64,000 nucleotides of DNA from Massilia sp. CF038 (GTDB lineage: Bacteria; Pseudomonadota; Gammaproteobacteria; Burkholderiales; Burkholderiaceae_D): positions 248,001 through 312,000 of the forward strand of contig NZ_FQWU01000004.1 of assembly GCF_900129765.1 (NCBI RefSeq). The letters run 5' to 3'. Each line of letters opens with the position of its first letter. The first letter of the stretch is position 1. Shown piece after piece: positions 58,530 through 64,000 of this stretch. The notes under the pieces were generated by a model. It searched no databases. It saw nothing but the letters and a program-made list of their open reading frames with translations, and was not told the origin of the DNA. Both the position numbers and the translations under genes were made by a program.

Positions 58530-59783
58530 TTACTTGGCAGGTGCCGATTCCAGCATGCCTTCGACGGCGGCGCGCAGAATGCGGTCGGCTTCGGCGATCT
58601 GCTCGTCGGAGACGATCAGCGCAGGCGCGAAACGCACTACATCCGGACCGGCGATGAGCAGCATCAGGCCGAGGGCTTCAGCCGCCTTGGTGATGTCCTT
58701 GGCGCGGCCCTTGAAGGCAGGCGCCAGCGGCAGGCCAATCAGCAGACCACTGCCGCGCACTTCGCCGAACACTTGCGGGAAGTCGGCAGCGAGCTTGCGC
58801 AGGTTGGCAAAGATCTTGTCGGAAGCGACCTTCACGCGTGCCAGGAAGGCAGGCTGATTGATCATCTCGATCACATTCAGCGCCACAGTGGCAGCCAGCG
58901 GGTTACCGCCGTAGGTGGTGCCGTGCGAGCCGACGCCGAAATGGGACGCGATCTCGTTCGTGGTCAGCATGGCGCCGATCGGGTAGCCATTGCCCAGGGC
59001 CTTGGCGCTGGTAAGGATGTCAGGCGTGACGCCCTTGTCCATGTACGCATACAGGGCACCGGTACGGCCCACGCCAGACTGGACTTCATCGAAGATCAGC
59101 AGTGCGCCGGTCTTGTCGCAGAACTCGCGCAGCGCCTTCAGGTATTCAGGATTGCCGGGAATGACTCCGCCCTCACCCTGGATTGGCTCGACGATCACGG
59201 CCGCGACATCATCGGTGATAGCAGCGCGCGCCGCCTCGATATCGTTGTAGGCGATGTGGTTGATTTCCTGCGGCAGCGGTTCGAAGCCTTCGGTGTACTT
59301 CGGCTGGCCGCCGACGGACACGGTAAACAGCGTCCGTCCATGGAAGGACGACAGGCAGGAGATAATGCGCGACTTGTGCGGGCCGAACTTCGAGTGGGCG
59401 TATTTGCGTGCCAGCTTCAGCGCGCCTTCATTGGCTTCCGCGCCGGAATTGCAGAAGAAAGCGCGATCGGCGAAGGTGGCCTCGGTCAGAGCCAGGGCCA
59501 GGCGCAGGACAGGCTCATTGGTATAGCCATTACCCAAGTGCCAGATATTGTTGAGCTGAGTGGTCAGGGCTGCGACCAGGGTTGGATTGCAGTGGCCGAG
59601 GGACGAGACAGCGATGCCGGAGGTGAAATCGAGGTAATGCTTGCCATTTTGATCCCACAGATCGAGACCGGAAGCGCGCACGGGCACCATCGCGGCGGGC
59701 GCGTAGGTTGGGACGAGGACCTCGTCGAAAGTCTGCCGGGTGACAGGGCGCGTGGTCATAGCGGAATCAAGCTTAGCGTTCAT
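58530..59783 (-). CDS. astC: Succinylornithine/acetylornithine transaminase
   Basis: 417 residues from ATG 59783, with GAGGA 5-9 bp upstream. Class III aminotransferase signatures: FTSGIAVSSLGHCNP, FFCNSGAEANEGALKLARKY, LLIFDEVQSGVGRTGALY (Asp binding the PLP ring nitrogen) and TSAKALGNGYPIGAML (PLP lysine). In this context it converts succinylornithine to succinylglutamic semialdehyde; such enzymes also act as ArgD. First gene of the AST operon, order astC-aruF-aruG-astD-astB-gdhB-astE. Confidence 0.94.
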   Translation of the reverse strand: MNAKLDSAMTTRPVTRQTFDEVLVPTYAPAAMVPVRASGLDLWDQNGKHYLDFTSGIAVSSLGHCNPTLVAALTTQLNNIWHLGNGYTNEPVLRLALALTEATFADRAFFCNSGAEANEGALKLARKYAHSKFGPHKSRIISCLSSFHGRTLFTVSVGGQPKYTEGFEPLPQEINHIAYNDIEAARAAITDDVAAVIVEPIQGEGGVIPGNPEYLKALREFCDKTGALLIFDEVQSGVGRTGALYAYMDKGVTPDILTSAKALGNGYPIGAMLTTNEIASHFGVGSHGTTYGGNPLAATVALNVIEMINQPAFLARVKVASDKIFANLRKLAADFPQVFGEVRGSGLLIGLPLAPAFKGRAKDITKAAEALGLMLLIAGPDVVRFAPALIVSDEQIAEADRILRAAVEGMLESAPAK

Positions 59784-59906
59784 GGCAATCCTCATCCAAT
59801 GTTAGGGGGTGCAGACAGCTGAGACCGCTGACTGCGTCGGACCATTATAAGAACGACAGTCCCAAACATCTTTCGTCTACGCGACAGCCATTTTCATTTT
59901 TCCCCA

Positions 59907-59975
59907 CCCCAAAACCGGGGTCAGACCTCAATTCTGCAATAATTGCAGTATTGAGGTCTGACCCCAGTTTTGGGG
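59907..59975. repeat. Large hairpin of GGTCTGACCCC-type repeat
   Basis: A 69-bp inverted repeat. The left arm reads CCCCAAAACCGGGGTCAGAC then CTCAAT; the right arm reads ATTGAGGTCTGACCCC then AGTTTTGGGG; an inner stem CTGCAAT/ATTGCAG closes it. It lies in the 348-bp gap between astC and the regulator gene, which holds no other gene. Confidence 0.88.
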
Positions 59976-60067
59976 ACGTTTTGGTGGCGAACGCACGATA
60001 GAACTTGGAATTTGATGTGACAATCGAACAACTAGCACCATATGGTGATGGTTCCCCACAAACAATC

Positions 60068-60126
60068 GAGGTCTGACCCCGATTTTGCAAGAATTGCAGT
60101 ATTGAGGTCTGACCCCGATTTTGCAA
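60068..60126. repeat. Two direct copies of a GGTCTGACCCC element
   Basis: The 23-bp unit GAGGTCTGACC-CCGATTTTGCAA occurs at 60068-60090 and 60104-60126 (36-bp period), separated by GAATTGCAGTATT, which is also found in the nearby 59907-59975 hairpin. The second copy ends 5 bp from the stop of the AraC-type regulator. Confidence 0.88.
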
Positions 60127-60131
60127 CTTGG

Positions 60132-61076
60132 TTAGGTGGCGGCGAGTTTGCGCTGGCGCTCTTCGCGGGGGGTGTTGCCGAACAGCGCGCCGAAGGCGGT
60201 CGAGAAGTGGGAGCCACTGGAAAAACCACACATCAATCCAACTTGGACGATCGAGTAGTTGGTTTCCAGTAGCAGCTGGCGCGCGCGCTGCAGCCGCATT
60301 TCCAGGTAGTAGCGCGATGGCAGGCTGCCAAGATATTGTTTAAAAAGCCGCTCCAGTTGTCGCCGCGATATGCCTACCAGCCCGGCAATGTCGTCCGTCG
60401 ACAGCGGCTCTTCGATGTTCGATTCCATCAGCGTCACCGCTTCGGTCAGCTTGGGCTGCAGCGCGCCAAATCGCGCTTGCAGGGCCACGCGCTGGCGCTC
60501 TTCTTTGCCGCGCACGCGGTCGATGCACAGCGTTTCCTTGATCTGGCTTTGGACACCGGCGCCAAAGATGATGTCGACCAGCGTCAGCGCGAAATCGGCA
60601 CTGGCGGCGCCGCCGCAGCAGGTCAGCCGGCCGTCGTCCATTTCATATAGATGCGGGGTGAACAGGGCGTGGTCGGCCACGCTGTCGACGTCGGCGTACA
60701 GGGCCCACGGCAAGGCGGTGCGTACGCCATTCAGCACGCCCGCGTCTGCCATCCAGAGCACACCGGCGCCAACGCCACCCCAGAACGGTGCGGCGCGGCA
60801 GCGCTCGATCAGCATGCGGCTGTTGGCCGGTTTCAGCGAGGCCTGCGCTTCGTCGGCCACCAGCAGCACGATGTGCCAGTGGCGCTGGGCGTCAGCGGTG
60901 AATTTGTCGGGACTGCGGACGTCCACGTGCAGGCGGTCCGGCCCCAGCAGCTTGGCGGCCAGCCGCAGCGGCTGGTACAGCCCGGCCCAGGTCAGGGTGT
61001 CCGGTTCGCCGGCGTTGATGAGCAGCACGCGCAGGGGCGTCTCTTGGGCCAGGCGGGCAAGTTTGGCAAGTGGCAT
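60132..61076 (-). CDS. GlxA/AraC-family regulator, probable ArgR-type activator of the AST operon
   Basis: 314 residues from ATG 61076. The N-terminal part (18-185) is a DJ-1/PfpI-like sensor domain without an evident catalytic Cys (PLRVLLINAGEPDTLTWAGLYQPL; APFWGGVGAGVLWMADAG). The C-terminal AraC domain has two helix-turn-helix units (STDDIAGLVGISRRQLERLFKQYLG; SIVQVGLMCGFSSGSHFSTAFGALFGNTPREER). In Pseudomonas the arginine-responsive ArgR of this family controls aru and gdhB; position just upstream of astC on the same strand suggests the same here. Confidence 0.82.
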   Translation of the reverse strand: MPLAKLARLAQETPLRVLLINAGEPDTLTWAGLYQPLRLAAKLLGPDRLHVDVRSPDKFTADAQRHWHIVLLVADEAQASLKPANSRMLIERCRAAPFWGGVGAGVLWMADAGVLNGVRTALPWALYADVDSVADHALFTPHLYEMDDGRLTCCGGAASADFALTLVDIIFGAGVQSQIKETLCIDRVRGKEERQRVALQARFGALQPKLTEAVTLMESNIEEPLSTDDIAGLVGISRRQLERLFKQYLGSLPSRYYLEMRLQRARQLLLETNYSIVQVGLMCGFSSGSHFSTAFGALFGNTPREERQRKLAAT

Positions 61077-61087
61077 GCGGCAGCGTT

Positions 61088-61993
61088 CTACTCGGGGACG
61101 AGCGCGCCTTCCGGGCGCGGCTCGGAGTTCCATTGACTGACTATCATACCGGAGATCAACAAAGCCGCGCCGATCCAGCCCCGCCCCGTCATCGTTTCGC
61201 CCAGCCAGAAATAGCCAAAGAAGGCGGCCGCAGCCGGCTCGAATGCATACATGACGGCCGCTTCATTTGCGGTGCTGTGACGCTGCCCCCAGGTTTGCAA
61301 GGAGATGATCGCGGCCGTGGCCACCACCCCAAGATAGATGACACCCCAGGCACCGTGCCCCAAAGCAGCAGTAATACGATGAGAGTAGGCACTTACATCG
61401 CTCATTGATCCGTAGGGCGCTTCCGTGACCAGCACCCACACCGCAGCGCATGCGGCCACCGTCGCAATCTGCATCGCCGTCAATGTCATCAGGCGCTTGG
61501 CGCCCCGGGTATGGACTTCCATCATCTTGATGTAAAGACCGAAGGTCAGCGCGGCGCCCAATGCCAGGGTGTCACCGAAACCCCAGGCGCCGCCGTCCCA
61601 GCACAGCGCTGCCAGTCCGGACACGGCCAGCGCCAGCGCAATCCAGATGCGGCGCTCGGGCGGGCGCCCCGACAGCACACCGAGCAGCGGCACGATCAGC
61701 ACGTTCAAGCCGCAAATAAAGGCGTTGCGGTTGGAGCTGGTCAGCGCCAGCCCTTCCACCTGGAACACATAGCAAAAGAACAGCAGCAGGCCCAGCAGCA
61801 AGCCCGAACGCAGATCGCTACGCGCGCCGCGCCACAGAAACGGCGACAGAATCACAGCAGCCAGCGCAAAACGCGACAGCACGATCCAGGCCGGCGTCAG
61901 GCCGGCAGTGAGCGCTTTCATCGCGGGAAAGGTGGTGCCCCAGACGAGGGTAACAACCAGCAGGGCCAGAATGCCGCGCAGGGAATGGGACAT
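61088..61993 (-). CDS. EamA/RhaT-family (DMT) transporter
   Basis: 301 residues from ATG 61993 (a TTG 27 bp upstream is possible). Ten transmembrane helices in two EamA repeats: GILALLVVTLVWGTTFPAMKALTAGL and SSNRNAFICGLNVLIVPLLGVL in the first; AVMYAFEPAAAAFFGYFWLGE in the second. Such proteins export amino acids or metabolites; the substrate is unknown. It ends 11 bp before the regulator gene on the same strand and might be an arginine-related exporter by position only. Confidence 0.87.
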   Translation of the reverse strand: MSHSLRGILALLVVTLVWGTTFPAMKALTAGLTPAWIVLSRFALAAVILSPFLWRGARSDLRSGLLLGLLLFFCYVFQVEGLALTSSNRNAFICGLNVLIVPLLGVLSGRPPERRIWIALALAVSGLAALCWDGGAWGFGDTLALGAALTFGLYIKMMEVHTRGAKRLMTLTAMQIATVAACAAVWVLVTEAPYGSMSDVSAYSHRITAALGHGAWGVIYLGVVATAAIISLQTWGQRHSTANEAAVMYAFEPAAAAFFGYFWLGETMTGRGWIGAALLISGMIVSQWNSEPRPEGALVPE

Positions 61994-62083
61994 GGAGCGT
62001 ACTTTCAGGCAGTGTGGCAAAACAGCATCAGTGCGCTATGTTACCCGGCCCGATGGCAAAAGGCGAACCGCCGCAGGGACGGC

Positions 62084-62089
62084 TATAAT
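62084..62089 (+). promoter_or_regulatory. Consensus -10 element directly upstream of the MarR gene
   Basis: TATAAT ends 6 bp before the ATG at 62096, so the expected transcription start coincides with the first base of the start codon (leaderless mRNA). No good -35 hexamer was found 17 bp upstream. Confidence 0.5.
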
Positions 62090-62095
62090 CGAGCC

Positions 62096-62563
62096 ATGGG
62101 GGAACGTTACTTAAAGAGTGTGCGCTTGCTGGCCGAATGCCTGCAGGGCTTTGAACGGTTTTCCGGGGAATCGGTCCGCCGCAGCGGTCTGACCCACGCG
62201 CAGTTCGACATCATCGCGACCTTGGGCAATACACCGGGCATGACCTACAAGGAATTGGGCGAGAAAACCCTGATCACCAAGGGCACGCTGACCGGCGTGA
62301 TCGAGCGCCTGGAAAGCAAGGGCCTGGTGGCGCGCGAGCGCTGTCCCGACGACAAGCGCTCGTTCTATGTGCGCCTGACAAAAAGCGGGGAAGCCATGTT
62401 CGAATCCGTGTTTCCGGTGGTGGTGGCACACGGACGCAGCTTGTTCGCCTCGTTCAGCGAGGCTGATTTCGATGCGATCGACCACTCCCTTAACAAGCTC
62501 AAACAACTCATTAACGACGGCTCCACCTGCCCCACAACACAACAACAGAAGGAAGAATATTGA
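62096..62563 (+). CDS. MarR-family transcriptional regulator
   Basis: 155 residues. The winged helix-turn-helix covers about 30-105: LTHAQFDIIATLGNTPGMTYKELGEKTLITKGTLTGVIERLESKGLVARERCPDDKRSFYVRLT (read in segments), with the wing DDKRSFYV. Target and ligand are unknown. A TATAAT lies immediately upstream and no ribosome-binding site precedes the ATG, which suggests leaderless translation; a start at GTG 62118 is an alternative. It overlaps the following small gene by 4 bp. Confidence 0.88.
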   Translation: MGERYLKSVRLLAECLQGFERFSGESVRRSGLTHAQFDIIATLGNTPGMTYKELGEKTLITKGTLTGVIERLESKGLVARERCPDDKRSFYVRLTKSGEAMFESVFPVVVAHGRSLFASFSEADFDAIDHSLNKLKQLINDGSTCPTTQQQKEEY

Positions 62564-62841
62564 AAACCTCGCTGCTCGACGGCAAATCGCCGGCAAAATT
62601 TGACAAGCACATCATCGGCAACCTGCTGCTCGATGTGGCCACCCCGGACGAAGTGCGCAAGGAAAAGATGCTGATCGGCGTGCGCAATGAAGACGGCGAA
62701 ATCTACCGCCTGATCGGCGCCACCAAGATCAACAGCTTCATGAATGCAGTGGAAGAACTGGACGATCTGGGCCTGGTCAATGAATTGCAGGACACCGAGG
62801 GCACGCAGGAAGGTTGCGACGCGATTTTCAGCGAGCCATAA
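62560..62841 (+). CDS. Conserved-looking small protein, unknown function
   Basis: 93 residues starting with TTG at 62560 (GGAAG upstream), overlapping the MarR stop. The sequence is acidic and compact (HIIGNLLLDVATPDEVRKEK, MLIGVRNEDGEIYRLIGATK, AVEELDDLGLVNELQDTEG), without signal peptide or Cys motif. No family recognised. The coupling with the MarR gene suggests a common regulatory or housekeeping task. Confidence 0.65.
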   Translation: MKTSLLDGKSPAKFDKHIIGNLLLDVATPDEVRKEKMLIGVRNEDGEIYRLIGATKINSFMNAVEELDDLGLVNELQDTEGTQEGCDAIFSEP

Positions 62842-62937
62842 TAGATTGCATTGGCGCGGCACTAGCGTAGAATAAAATGCTAAAAGGCACGTCTTTGGAC
62901 GGCTGGTTTGATCTTTATAGAGAGGTATATTTTTCCA

Positions 62938-63771
62938 ATGGACAGACTTGAAGCCTTCAAGAGCATTGCTGCGCAAGCCAGCCGCGGCGAGCTGACTTTC
63001 CCCACCAATGTGGATGCCACGCTCAAGCTGCAGCGTGCCCTGAACGATCCCGATTGCCACGCCGAAGTGGCGGCGCGCCTGGTCCAGGCCGAGCCGCTGC
63101 TGGCCGCGCGCACGGTGGCCATTGCCAACTCGGTGGCCTACAACCGCTCCGGCAACGAAATCACGAACGTGCGCAATGCGGTCCAGCGCGTTGGTTTCCG
63201 TACCCTGAATGCACTGGCCGCCGCCGTGATTGTGCGTCAGCTTGACAGCAAGATTACCCAGCCTGCCCTGCGCGCCAAGGCCGAACAGCTGTGGCAGCAC
63301 TCGGCCCACGTGGCCGCGCTGTCTCAGGTCATCGCCAAGCGGGTTGCCAATCTGGATCCTGAAACGGCGCTGTTCGCCGGCATCGTGCACGAAGTGGGCG
63401 GCTTCTACCTGCTGTCGCGGGCTGAGGAATACCCGGGTCTGCTTGATGGTGAACCCGAAGAATGGGTGGAACACGGCGAAACCCAGATTGGCCGCTGCGT
63501 GCTGCAAAAACTGAATGTGCCGGCACCGGTCATGCAAGCCATTGAAGGCCTGTGGGCTGGCATGCGCGCGTTGCCGCCAGAAACCCTGGGTGACACCTTG
63601 CTGCTGGCAAACGATCTGTCGCCGATTCCGTCGCCACTGCACCAGCGCCCGGGCGCGACCAGCATGCAGTCGGCCGCCACCATCGATTTTGTGATCGGTG
63701 AAGGCACGCTCAACAGCATTCTGGAAGAGTCGGGCGAAGAAGTGAAAAGCTTGACGGCAGCGCTGCTGTAA
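62938..63771 (+). CDS. HDOD-domain protein
   Basis: 277 residues. The HDOD segments are visible: SRGELTFPTNVDATLKLQRAL, AEPLLAARTVAIANSVAYNRSG, ITNVRNAVQRVGFRTLNALA, LWQHSAHVAALSQVIAKRV and ETALFAGIVHEVGGFYLLSRA. The metal-binding His-Asp pair of true HD phosphodiesterases is not intact (HEVGG), as expected for HDOD proteins, which act in signalling without known catalysis. ATG 62938 is preceded by GAGAGG about 12 bp upstream. Confidence 0.88.
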   Translation: MDRLEAFKSIAAQASRGELTFPTNVDATLKLQRALNDPDCHAEVAARLVQAEPLLAARTVAIANSVAYNRSGNEITNVRNAVQRVGFRTLNALAAAVIVRQLDSKITQPALRAKAEQLWQHSAHVAALSQVIAKRVANLDPETALFAGIVHEVGGFYLLSRAEEYPGLLDGEPEEWVEHGETQIGRCVLQKLNVPAPVMQAIEGLWAGMRALPPETLGDTLLLANDLSPIPSPLHQRPGATSMQSAATIDFVIGEGTLNSILEESGEEVKSLTAALL

Positions 63772-63790
63772 TCACAGCGCTTCTTTTGGA

Positions 63791-63818
63791 CAAAAAAACG
63801 CCCGCTCACTGAGCGGGC
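63791..63818 (-). terminator. Terminator for a minus-strand gene beyond the right edge
   Basis: Hairpin GCCCGCTC/GAGCGGGC with loop ACT (63800-63818). On the minus strand it is followed by a run of seven T. It lies downstream of the HDOD gene but has no T run in that direction. The bases from 63819 to 63984 hold no gene that I can see. Confidence 0.7.
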
Positions 63819-63984
63819 CAAGTCCAAAACTAGGGATGTCCTGAAAGAGACAGCTCAACTATAGTGCCGCACCGACTTTGTTTCAGTGCGGTGACACACA
63901 TAGCCAGCAAACTGCCTGCCCGGCTTCACCTTCCCCTGCCTGCTTGAAGAAAAATCACTTTACAAAGTGCTTTGCAGGAACTAT

Positions 63985-63996
63985 GTTAGCGCTAAC
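63985..63996. promoter_or_regulatory. LacI/GalR-type operator palindrome
   Basis: GTTAGCGCTAAC, a perfect 12-bp palindrome with central CG, in the context TGTTAGCGCTAACTG. This is the typical recognition sequence of LacI/GalR-family repressors. The controlled gene must begin beyond the right edge. Confidence 0.6.
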
Positions 63997-64000
63997 TGTG

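Noticed and set aside
60068-60126. Direct repeats with 36-bp period as a CRISPR remnant
   Set aside because: Only two units, the spacer sequence is itself repeated in the neighbouring hairpin, and no cas gene is near; it is a dispersed GGTCTGACCCC element.

Overview
The window is a GC-rich, densely coded stretch of a bacterial chromosome. Gene content and order point to a betaproteobacterium of the Burkholderiales, most likely an Oxalobacteraceae member such as Massilia. Pointers are pepP-ubiH linkage, split pntAA/pntAB/pntB, a Pseudomonas-like arginine succinyltransferase (aru/ast) cluster with two AstA subunits, NsrR-hmp, and a family of intergenic palindromes. This taxonomic placement is inference from protein character; no rRNA or tRNA gene was seen.

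Layout. 1-2.3 kb: end of pepP, ubiH and a PAS-GGDEF diguanylate cyclase. 2.3-3.84 kb: a retron, minus strand. It has a 438-residue retron-type reverse transcriptase, preceded by a 157-nt segment flanked by complementary a1/a2 repeats and started by a near-consensus sigma-70 promoter. Upstream on the same strand are a 51-residue glycine-rich membrane protein and a membrane-anchored rhodanese/DUF442 protein. 4.9-8.2 kb: the transhydrogenase operon with panD inside it. 8.4-12.9 kb: NUDIX hydrolase, mnmA, and a minus-strand string (GST, 5'-3' exonuclease, degenerate receiver, two small proteins, RraB-like protein). 13-16.7 kb: FMN-type glutamate synthase-like protein, then a BlaI/M56 pair with a clear operator. 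17.6-22.1 kb: iron module (feoA, feoB, small Cys-rich protein; divergent bfd, tonB, bfr) around a Fur box. 22-31.4 kb: housekeeping genes (PfkB kinase, GST, purB), two exported proteins of unknown role, a TonB-dependent receptor coupled to a zinc-ribbon protein, and cytochrome b561 with two YceI proteins.

31.4-37.5 kb: envelope and stress genes (glycine-zipper repeat protein whose 3' end is duplicated downstream, YmgE-like protein, cardiolipin synthase-like protein, S46 dipeptidyl peptidase). 37.6-41.8 kb: a tightly packed operon of an MFS exporter, a DXD glycosyltransferase, a GNAT acetyltransferase and a phytanoyl-CoA dioxygenase-like enzyme, which looks like a small uncharacterised biosynthesis/export pathway. 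It is followed by nagZ. 43.4-46.8 kb: amino-acid permease, nsrR and hmp with two NsrR-like sites. 46.8-61.1 kb: DUF2807 lipoprotein and the complete AST arginine-degradation operon (astC, two astA, astD, astB, the giant NAD-glutamate dehydrogenase, astE) with an AraC/GlxA-type regulator upstream. 61-64 kb: EamA transporter, MarR regulator, small protein, HDOD protein, and a LacI-type operator palindrome at the right edge.

The most interesting elements are the retron, with its readable non-coding RNA and no obvious effector gene, and the four-gene exporter/glycosyltransferase/GNAT/dioxygenase operon. Also notable are the two kinds of intergenic repeat: a palindrome of about 85-103 bp in seven copies, and GGTCTGACCCC-type elements. 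All family calls rest on motifs read by eye; no database search was run.
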